DNA of 7,430 bases from Promethearchaeota archaeon (GTDB lineage Archaea > Asgardarchaeota > Lokiarchaeia > Sigynarchaeales > SOKP01), in contig SDNV01000134.1 of assembly GCA_004524515.1 (NCBI GenBank), forward strand, positions 1-7,430. Direction: 5' to 3'. The notes beneath the pieces are model-generated. The model saw only the letters and a program-made list of their open reading frames with translations, had not been told where the DNA came from and searched no databases. This document shows positions 1 to 5,637 of the stretch, piece after piece. Numbering within the stretch: position 1 is the stretch's first letter; each line of letters opens with the position of its first letter. The position numbers and the translations under genes were made by a program.

Positions 1-189
1 CAAGAACATAAAATTGATAGGTTAAACATCAGATTACGAAAAAGTCTTCAGCAAACCGATTATAAACTTAATCCTTTTACGATATTTACTGTTGGCATGA
101 CAATGAATATAATTGAAGCAATTTCAGATGCCATAGAAGTTGTAGCAGATTATATTTTAGTGTTATTAACTAGTGCTAATGTAATGTAA
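1..189 (+). CDS. C-terminal fragment of a probable DUF47/PhoU-like protein
   Basis: An open frame runs from the first base to a TAA at 187-189, giving the last 62 residues of a protein whose start lies outside the window. The fragment is all-helical in character. It has a charged helix (EHKIDRLNIRLRKSL), a short break, then an amphipathic helix with the pattern IIEAISDAIEVVADYILVLL. That ending (acidic 'ISD-x-x-E-x-x-AD' followed by hydrophobic residues) resembles the last helix of DUF47/TIGR00153 proteins. These are PhoU-like, often sit beside a PiT-type phosphate transporter, and probably regulate it. The resemblance is recalled from the family pattern and no search was run. If it is right, a phosphate permease gene may lie just upstream. 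The frame and stop are secure; the family call is moderate. Confidence 0.55.
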   Translation, partial: QEHKIDRLNIRLRKSLQQTDYKLNPFTIFTVGMTMNIIEAISDAIEVVADYILVLLTSANVM

Positions 190-374
190 CACTGCTCAGC
201 ATTGTAAAATCATATCCCGCTTGAAGAAAAACTAATTTATCAAATAAATTAAACTTCATTAGATTCTATTAATTTATATTAGGATCATCTTTTTAATAAA
301 AACCTAATAAAAAATATAATAATGTTATGAATGTTTTATTTCAATTAGGGAAAGAAAAAATTAAATGAGAAAAA
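190..374. other. AT-rich intergenic region upstream of purB
   Basis: This 185-bp stretch separates the DUF47-like gene from purB. No open frame, tRNA-like fold or GC-rich island was seen. It holds two TATA-like stretches, TTTATATT at 273-280 and AAAATATAAT at 311-320, and a short T-run around 290-294 that could serve the upstream gene as a weak archaeal terminator. A purine stretch AGGGAAAG at 347-354 lies about 20 bases before the purB ATG, too far for a normal SD. Confidence 0.5.
309..320 (+). promoter_or_regulatory. candidate TATA box for the purB cluster
   Basis: The AT stretch AAAAATATAAT lies about 55-65 bases before the purB ATG. Archaeal transcription usually starts about 25 bases downstream of the TATA centre, which would put the start near 340 and leave a leader of about 35 nt. 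TTTATATT at 273-280 is an equally AT-rich alternative that would give a longer leader. In DNA this AT-rich such matches are common by chance, so the call is weak. Confidence 0.25.
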
Positions 375-1727
375 ATGGAACACAATTTAATTCATCCAAT
401 CGAGACCCGTTATCGTACGGAAATTGCAGAATTATTTACGGAAAAAAAAAAATTAGAGAATTGGATGTTAGTTGAGGCGGTTTTAGCAAAGGTTCATGCC
501 GATTTGGGAAATATACCCAGACAAGCCGCAGAAGAAATAGATAAGGCAAGGAAAAATGTTAAAATTGAGAGAGTTAAAGAAATAGACAAGGAGATTCATC
601 ATGACTTAATGGCCATGGTTAAAGCTTTAGCAGAACAATGCCAAAAAGATGCAGGTAAATATATCCACTTAGGGGCAACGAGTTATGACATTGAAGATAC
701 TGCAATAGCTTTACAGTTAAGGGAAGCATTACACTATATACAAAACTCTTTAAAAAGTTTACTAAAGGAATTAGCAAGATTGATGGAAGAGAAAAAAGAG
801 CTTATTTGTATCGGAAGAACTCATGGGCAACATGCGATACCTACAACCTATGGAATGCGATTTGGAGTATGGGCTTATGAAATACATAGACACCATGAGA
901 GGATTTCTGAAACACTGGAAAGAATTTCCTTTGGGAAAATGTCAGGTGCAGTTGGAACAATGGCAAGTTTCGGTCAAAAAGGTATAAATATACAGGAAAA
1001 TGTAATGAAAGAACTTAAGCTAAATCCTGTTTTAATATCAAACCAAATAATTCAAAGGGATCGACACGCAGAAGTTATTCTTTTAACTGCCTTAATTGGA
1101 CAGACGTTAGCAAAAATTGCCAGAGAATTTCGTATTTTACAGCGAAATGAGATAGCAGAGATGTTTGAACCTTTTAAAAAAGACCAGGTAGGGAGTTCAA
1201 CCATGCCTCACAAACGAAATCCTCATAAATCCGAGAGAATCTGTAGTTTGGCAAGGATTATTAAATCTAATGTAATTCCTGCGTTAGATAATATGGTCTT
1301 AGAGGATGAGAGGGATTTAACAAATTCCGCATCTGAACGAGTTATATTCGCGGAAAATTTTGTTTTTCTGGACTTTATGATACAAGAATTGATTCGTAAT
1401 CTAAAAGGTATAGAATTTGATGAAAAAAAAATCGAGGAAAATCTAAATCTTACAAAAGGGGCATGCTTAGCTGAAAAAATCATGGTTGAATTGGTCGCTA
1501 AAGGAATTGGGAGGCAAGAGGGTCATGAGATTTTAAGACAAGCTGCTATAGAGGCTAGAAATGAAAATAAATATATGAAAGATATTTTAATCACAGATCC
1601 AAAAATTAAGAATCTTTTTTCAAAATCCGAATTGGATAATTTATTAGACCCTCATAAATATATTGGGAAGGCTATTGAACAGGTGGAAATTTTGAGTAAA
1701 TATTTAAAAACTAAATATAAATTTTAA
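375..1727 (+). CDS. purB: adenylosuccinate lyase (PurB)
   Basis: A cytosolic fumarase/aspartase-superfamily enzyme that acts twice in purine synthesis: SAICAR to AICAR plus fumarate, and adenylosuccinate to AMP plus fumarate. At 450 residues it is a typical archaeal length. Visible motifs are HHD at 75-77 (substrate-site His), HLGATSYD at 98-105, GRTHGQHA at 147-154 with the general-acid His150, and the superfamily signature GSSTMPHKRNP at 273-283. The signature carries the mobile-loop catalytic Ser (274 or 275). The opening 'IHPIETRY...E...KLENWMLVEAVLAKV' is the usual archaeal/bacterial PurB N-terminus. An in-frame TGA at 366-368 lies two codons upstream, so ATG 375 is the first possible start. 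No good SD is present at normal spacing. The gene contains an 11-A run at 442-452 (residues 22-25, EKKK). It heads a tight cluster with purM and a PfkB kinase. Confidence 0.96.
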   Translation: MEHNLIHPIETRYRTEIAELFTEKKKLENWMLVEAVLAKVHADLGNIPRQAAEEIDKARKNVKIERVKEIDKEIHHDLMAMVKALAEQCQKDAGKYIHLGATSYDIEDTAIALQLREALHYIQNSLKSLLKELARLMEEKKELICIGRTHGQHAIPTTYGMRFGVWAYEIHRHHERISETLERISFGKMSGAVGTMASFGQKGINIQENVMKELKLNPVLISNQIIQRDRHAEVILLTALIGQTLAKIAREFRILQRNEIAEMFEPFKKDQVGSSTMPHKRNPHKSERICSLARIIKSNVIPALDNMVLEDERDLTNSASERVIFAENFVFLDFMIQELIRNLKGIEFDEKKIEENLNLTKGACLAEKIMVELVAKGIGRQEGHEILRQAAIEARNENKYMKDILITDPKIKNLFSKSELDNLLDPHKYIGKAIEQVEILSKYLKTKYKF

Positions 1728-1737
1728 AACTTTTATC

Positions 1738-2919
1738 ATGGTTGATAATAATAATCTTTATTCAAAATTAGGGGTTTCATCCAAAAAAGAAGATGTACAT
1801 AAGGCAATTAAATTCATTGATAAAGGGATTTTTCCGGGAGCTTTTTGTAAGATAGTAAAAGATGTAGCAGGTAGAGTAGATTTTTGTTCAATATTTCACG
1901 AGGATGGAGCGGGAACTAAGTCAAGCTTAGCATACATGTATTATAAGGAAACTAAAGATATATCGGTTTTCAGACACATAGTTAGAGACGCTATTGTGAT
2001 GAATATTGATGATATTTTATGTGTGGGGGCAACTGGAGATGTTTTTTTATCTAATACAATCGCCAGAAACTCCCAGTATATTTCTGGGGAAATTCTAGCA
2101 GCAATTATCAATGAATATGAATCTTATAGTAATTTAATGTCCTCCTTTGGGCTAAATATAATCACTTGTGGGGGAGAAACAGAGGATATCGGTGATTTAG
2201 TAAAAACCTTATCGGTTTTTGCTTCGGTATTTACAACTTTAAAAAAAGATGAGGTGATTGACGCCTCTAATATTAAGAAAAACGATGTTATTATTGGGCT
2301 AGAAAGTTCGGGAAAATCTTCCTATGAACAGGAATATAATAGTGGAATTGGAAGTAATGGATTAACGTTGGCAAGACATGGTACGCTTGCTCATGAATAT
2401 TATGCAAAATATCCCGAATGTTATGATCAGAATATCGATGAGAGATTAATTTTCTTTGGTAAATACAAATTAACTGAAATAATAAAGGAAATAGACCTAA
2501 CAGTGGGAAAAGCGCTCTTATCTCCCACAAGAACATATACTCCAGTCTTATTAGAAATTTTTAAGATTTGTAGAAATGATATTCATGGAATTATTCACAA
2601 TACCGGAGGAGGCCAGACTAAATGTCTACATTTTGGGAATGGTATAAAATTTGTGAAAAATGAACTTTTTGAACTTCCAATAATATTTGAAATCATCCAG
2701 CAATCATCTAATACTCAATGGAAAGAAATGTATAGTGTATTTAATATGGGACACAGAATGGAGTTCTATTGTGATGAATCAATTGGCAACGAAATCATAA
2801 AGATTGCGAAAAAATTTAAAATTCAAGGAAAAATAATTGGACACTGTGAACAATCTCCTTCTAAAAATAAAAATATGTTGGAAATTAATTCTGAATTTGG
2901 AACCTTCAATTATAAATAA
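1738..2919 (+). CDS. purM: phosphoribosylformylglycinamidine cyclo-ligase (AIR synthetase), long Bacteroidetes-like form
   Basis: Catalyses ATP-dependent closure of FGAM to aminoimidazole ribotide, the ring-forming step of de novo purine synthesis. All PurM-superfamily landmarks are present in order: DGAGTK at 56-61, MNIDDILCVGA at 88-98, GGETED at 145-150, SSG at 190-192 followed by GSNGL at 205-209, PTRTY at 263-267, HNTGGG at 287-292 and FNMG at 335-338. At 393 residues it is longer than the usual 340-350. The wording (KLGVSSKKEDVHKAIKFIDKG, FPGAFCKIV, DGAGTKSSLAY, SPTRTYTPV) matches what I recall of the divergent AIR synthetases of Bacteroidetes, not the standard archaeal or E. coli PurM. 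It begins 10 bp after purB, and that gap (AACTTTTATC) has no SD, so translation may be coupled to purB or SD-independent. The PurM superfamily call is firm; PurM over other AIR-synthase-like proteins is supported by the purB neighbour. Confidence 0.88.
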   Translation: MVDNNNLYSKLGVSSKKEDVHKAIKFIDKGIFPGAFCKIVKDVAGRVDFCSIFHEDGAGTKSSLAYMYYKETKDISVFRHIVRDAIVMNIDDILCVGATGDVFLSNTIARNSQYISGEILAAIINEYESYSNLMSSFGLNIITCGGETEDIGDLVKTLSVFASVFTTLKKDEVIDASNIKKNDVIIGLESSGKSSYEQEYNSGIGSNGLTLARHGTLAHEYYAKYPECYDQNIDERLIFFGKYKLTEIIKEIDLTVGKALLSPTRTYTPVLLEIFKICRNDIHGIIHNTGGGQTKCLHFGNGIKFVKNELFELPIIFEIIQQSSNTQWKEMYSVFNMGHRMEFYCDESIGNEIIKIAKKFKIQGKIIGHCEQSPSKNKNMLEINSEFGTFNYK

Positions 2920-2937
2920 TTAAAAGCGGATGCTAAC

Positions 2938-3894
2938 ATGACAGTAAAGTTCGATGTGATTTGTATAGGCGCGGCGCTAGTTGATATGGTCGCTCAAGTA
3001 GAACGACATCCTTTAGATGATGATGAAGTGTTTGTATCAGATTTACAGTTATTATCTGGAGGGGCGGCAGCAAATACTGCATATGCCTGTGCAAAAATAG
3101 GATTATCTTCAGCCTTTCTAGGAAAATTAGGAACAAATGATATTTTTGGAATCAAAATTATGGAAGATTTTAACAAAGTTAAGGTAAATACGACATTGAT
3201 AAAATATTCGAAGGATTATGGTACGGGTTCCGCTTATGTGGCGATTAATATAGAAGGGGATCGTAGAATTTATGCTCATAGTGGAGCTGCCAATTATTTA
3301 TCTAAGGAAGACGTTATAGAACAGGAAATAAAAACTAGTAAAATAATTTTTTTGAGCAGTTTAAAAAATTTAGAACCCTTTATTGAAGCTGCCAAATTAG
3401 GTAAAAAAAATGGTATACCCGTTATTTTAAATCCCGGTATGTTAATCATTGATCAAGGATTAGACAATATATTAGAATTACTTAAAAATATTGATATTTT
3501 TATCTTATCTCATAGAGAATTTACGACATTATTACATATCAAGGAAAAATTAGAGGAAAAAAAGCTTAGAGAAAAGGCAAACGTTCTCTTATCTTATGGA
3601 ATAAAAGCATTAATTATTACCATGGGAGAAAAAGGAGCATTTTTAATCAGCAATAATAATTCTGAACTAATTCCATCCATGAAAATTGAAGATGTTATTG
3701 ATACAACAGGGGCGGGTGATGCTTTTTCCGCTGGATTTATTTACGGATTTGCTAAAAATTTAAATTTTGAATTTTCCAATTTAAAAACAAATGTAAAACT
3801 TGGTAATTTTGTTGCGGGAAAATGTGTACAGCAATTAGGAGCGAGAAATGGTATTCCAACTTATGAAGAAGTAAAACAGATATTTTTACCTTAA
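2938..3894 (+). CDS. PfkB-family carbohydrate/nucleoside kinase
   Basis: A 318-residue ribokinase-fold kinase that transfers phosphate from ATP to a sugar or nucleoside hydroxyl. The N-terminal strand GAALVDMVAQVERHP (11-25) carries the substrate-binding Asp16. PfkB signature 1 is seen at GGAAANTAYACAKIG (41-55) and LGKLGTNDIFG (61-71). Signature 2 is DTTGAGDAFSAGF at 255-267, with anion-hole glycines and catalytic base Asp261. The adenine-side segment ITMGEKGAFL (227-236) is also typical. The family includes ribokinase, adenosine kinase, the archaeal broad nucleoside kinases and 2-keto-3-deoxygluconate kinase, and sequence alone does not settle the substrate. Its position 18 bp after purM, in one apparent transcription unit, favours a nucleoside kinase in purine salvage; this is inference. 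The upstream gap has only a weak purine patch (GCGGATG, 2926-2932). Length is normal and no key residue is missing. Confidence 0.9.
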   Translation: MTVKFDVICIGAALVDMVAQVERHPLDDDEVFVSDLQLLSGGAAANTAYACAKIGLSSAFLGKLGTNDIFGIKIMEDFNKVKVNTTLIKYSKDYGTGSAYVAINIEGDRRIYAHSGAANYLSKEDVIEQEIKTSKIIFLSSLKNLEPFIEAAKLGKKNGIPVILNPGMLIIDQGLDNILELLKNIDIFILSHREFTTLLHIKEKLEEKKLREKANVLLSYGIKALIITMGEKGAFLISNNNSELIPSMKIEDVIDTTGAGDAFSAGFIYGFAKNLNFEFSNLKTNVKLGNFVAGKCVQQLGARNGIPTYEEVKQIFLP

Positions 3895-3906
3895 TGGAAT
3901 AAAAAA

Positions 3907-3920
3907 GTTTTTAATTTTTC
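3907..3920 (+). terminator. T-rich candidate archaeal terminator after the pfkB gene
   Basis: Two runs of five T (3908-3912 and 3915-3919) separated by AA lie 13 bases after the kinase stop codon. Archaeal RNA polymerase can terminate at such U-tracts without a hairpin. The tract sits in the largest gap between co-directional genes from purB onward, just before a TATA-like box, so it may separate the purine cluster from the CPBP/phosphoesterase pair. AT-rich background makes this uncertain. Confidence 0.3.
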
Positions 3921-3943
3921 GAGGAAATAATTCTTTAATTATA
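3921..3943 (+). promoter_or_regulatory. candidate BRE/TATA promoter of the CPBP gene
   Basis: A purine-rich block GAGGAAATAA (3921-3930) precedes TTTAATTATA (3934-3943), resembling an archaeal BRE plus TATA pair. A start about 25 bases downstream of the TATA centre falls near 3964, only a few bases before the ATG at 3967. The transcript could therefore be leaderless or nearly so, consistent with the absence of a well-placed SD. This rests on spacing and base pattern only. Confidence 0.35.
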
Positions 3944-3966
3944 GTGATGGAATTTTTTGAATGTAA

Positions 3967-5037
3967 ATGAATAATGCAAAATTTAAAGTTAAGAACAAAA
4001 TAATTACTGAACGATTTAAATTTCTAATAGAAGTTTTAGTGGTATTTTTGGGAATATTTTTATTTCTTCTTATTCCAAGAGTATTAGTTCCCTTGTTAGT
4101 TGATTCAAATTCAATAATTTATGGTCCCCTATATTATTTATTAAGGGCTGTAGCGATCATTATCGCCATACCATTGATGTTACTCTTCTCCTCATCCTTT
4201 TTAGATTCGCCTCGGAAAGGAGAAATAGTTGAAAAGGAAAGTAAACCAGCATTAGATTATCTAAAATTGTATATCGCTCCAAAAAATAGCTTTAAAGATC
4301 AGCTCCTATATGGTATATTAATTTTATTTATTGTGTTTATTCCCTTAGATTTTCTAGTTTATTTTCTAATTCCTGAAATGTTAGAATATACAGGCGTTGC
4401 TTTAACCTCCCAGTCAACTGACACCTATTTGTTAAAGAGTTATTTTATTTTTCTTATTTCAGTAATAATAATTCAAATTTGTGTGTCTATATATGAAGAA
4501 TCTGTTACTAGAGGTTTTCTAACCATGAGAGGAAAGGAATATTTTCATCGAATGTCAGCGGTTATCATCGCATCTTTATATTTTGGACTTATGCATTTTG
4601 CATATTATCTTAACCCGGTAAGTAAAAATTACCCTGTATGGTTTCCATTTATCTGGTTTTTACAAACGTTTTTAGTAGCTATCTTACTTTCAATTTTAGT
4701 ATTAAAGAAAAAGAGTTTATTTCCCGTTATTTTTGCCCATGCATTAAATAATATCATCTCTGCCCATGCGGTCTGGAATTATCTCCAAGGAAACGATTTT
4801 AGTGTGGTAACAATTTATTTATATTTTCCCTTGTTGATAATCAGTTTAATTTTGTTTATTTGGCAATTTTCAAAGATAAGAACTGGTGTGTTAGCTGTTT
4901 ATAAGATAATAAAAGAATATTTTGAACCCCAAAAGAGATACAATGAATCAAAAGAGGACGTTGTAGTTCGCATTTTCATTGATTTATTAATTGGGATTAT
5001 AATCCTGGCAGTAGGATTATTTATTTTTGGAGTTTAA
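3967..5037 (+). CDS. CPBP (CAAX-protease/Abi-like, PF02517) family intramembrane protein
   Basis: A multi-pass membrane protein of 356 residues. Hydrophobic segments are visible near 20-44, 58-79, 113-136, 157-176, 196-216, 227-247, 251-271, 280-300 and 335-355. Charged loops lie between them, notably 80-112 and 301-334. The three CPBP motifs are intact: EESVTR at 177-182 (EExxxR), FGLMH at 206-210 (FxxxH) and HALNN at 258-262 (HxxxN). These make up the metal-binding active site of type II CAAX prenyl endopeptidases and related putative metalloproteases. Members range from Rce1-like prenyl-protein processing to bacteriocin immunity, so the substrate is unknown here. An in-frame TAA at 3964-3966 directly abuts the ATG, so the start cannot lie further upstream. 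The next gene starts 15 bp downstream, suggesting co-transcription. Catalytic residues are complete, so activity is plausible. Confidence 0.87.
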   Translation: MNNAKFKVKNKIITERFKFLIEVLVVFLGIFLFLLIPRVLVPLLVDSNSIIYGPLYYLLRAVAIIIAIPLMLLFSSSFLDSPRKGEIVEKESKPALDYLKLYIAPKNSFKDQLLYGILILFIVFIPLDFLVYFLIPEMLEYTGVALTSQSTDTYLLKSYFIFLISVIIIQICVSIYEESVTRGFLTMRGKEYFHRMSAVIIASLYFGLMHFAYYLNPVSKNYPVWFPFIWFLQTFLVAILLSILVLKKKSLFPVIFAHALNNIISAHAVWNYLQGNDFSVVTIYLYFPLLIISLILFIWQFSKIRTGVLAVYKIIKEYFEPQKRYNESKEDVVVRIFIDLLIGIIILAVGLFIFGV

Positions 5038-5038
5038 A

Positions 5039-5044
5039 GAGGAT
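5039..5044 (+). promoter_or_regulatory. Shine-Dalgarno site of the phosphoesterase gene
   Basis: GAGGAT begins one base after the CPBP stop codon and ends 8 bases before the ATG at 5053. GAGG pairs with the conserved CCUC of the 16S 3' end. It is one of the few clear SD sites in the window, and it supports both this start and translation from a shared mRNA with the CPBP gene. Confidence 0.55.
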
Positions 5045-5052
5045 TCAGAACA

Positions 5053-5577
5053 ATGGTTAAGTTTGGGATAATATCTGACACACATATAACCATTCACGAC
5101 GATAAAGCAATAGTTAGACTATTATTAGACCAATTAAAAAAAGTGTTTAGAGAGGTGGATGAAATCATCCATGCGGGAGATGTATGTGATCAATTTTTTT
5201 TTGATGAATTAAATAAAATAGCGCCTACTAGAGCTGTGAAGGGAAATCTTGATACAATTAAAAATTTAAAAGATTTTATAAAAATCTCTGCAGGAATTTA
5301 TAATATAGGAGTAATTCATGAATTACCTGAGAATTTAGAAGCACTCATTAAGCAAAATAATTTGCATATTTTAATTTTTGGTCATTCACATCAACCAAAT
5401 ATAAAGGGGACATCTTATAATGCTTTACTTCTCAATCCAGGTTCACCTACCAGACCCAAAGCGCCTCCTAGGATAAAGGGATTTAAAGAACCTGTTGCAA
5501 GACCTACAGTTTTAACTTTAGAAATTAATGACACAAATAATATAGTGTCGACATTCATTATCAATTTAAGTCAATGA
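5053..5577 (+). CDS. YfcE/MJ0936-type metallophosphoesterase
   Basis: A compact 174-residue calcineurin-like phosphoesterase (PF12850 type), probably a cytosolic dinuclear-metal phosphodiesterase. All metal ligands are present: SDTH at 8-11 (Asp9, His11), HAGDVCD at 40-46 (Asp43), GNLD at 64-67 (Asn65), VIHELP at 87-92 (His89) and GHSH at 110-113. The family-typical NPGSPTRPK at 128-136 follows. GNLD replaces the commoner GNCD, and the HG after the fourth strand is HE here; neither removes a ligand. Members hydrolyse model substrates such as bis-p-nitrophenyl phosphate, and their physiological substrates are mostly unknown. The gene follows the CPBP gene by 15 bp with a good SD and ends convergently with the GIY-YIG gene. 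An insertion between residues 136 and 150 (rich in Pro, Lys and Arg) makes the C-terminal loop a little long. Confidence 0.9.
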   Translation: MVKFGIISDTHITIHDDKAIVRLLLDQLKKVFREVDEIIHAGDVCDQFFFDELNKIAPTRAVKGNLDTIKNLKDFIKISAGIYNIGVIHELPENLEALIKQNNLHILIFGHSHQPNIKGTSYNALLLNPGSPTRPKAPPRIKGFKEPVARPTVLTLEINDTNNIVSTFIINLSQ

Positions 5578-5637
5578 ATTCTCGAGATTATTTTATTATA
5601 AGAAAATAAGCATCCTATCAGTAATTTAATTTTTAAA
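5578..5637. terminator. convergent intergenic spacer with AT-rich terminator-like sequence
   Basis: Sixty bases separate the stop codons of two converging genes. T-rich tracts occur on both strands: 5589-5599 reads TATTTTATTAT-like on the plus strand, and the complement of about 5597-5610 is T-rich on the minus strand. An all-AT inverted repeat, TAATTTA (5622-5628) and TAAATTA (5634-5640), overlaps the minus-strand stop codon. U-rich tracts would suffice for archaeal termination in both directions. No GC-containing stem is present. Confidence 0.35.

Noticed and set aside
190..374. Possible purine riboswitch or attenuator upstream of purB
   Set aside because: No paired helices or GC-containing conserved junction could be drawn in this AT-rich stretch.
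1223..1483. Minus-strand open frame inside purB
   Set aside because: Lies wholly within a frame encoding conserved PurB sequence, has no recognisable motif and no SD or promoter.
2291..3176. Minus-strand open frames across purM and the start of the PfkB gene
   Set aside because: Overlap strongly conserved coding motifs (GSNGL, PTRTY, GGAAANTA) and have no features of their own.
3941..4006. GTGATGG near 3944 with a CTGA-like motif about 60 bases on, as a C/D-box small RNA
   Set aside because: The C box has a mismatch, the D-box candidate lies within the CPBP coding sequence and there is no terminal stem.
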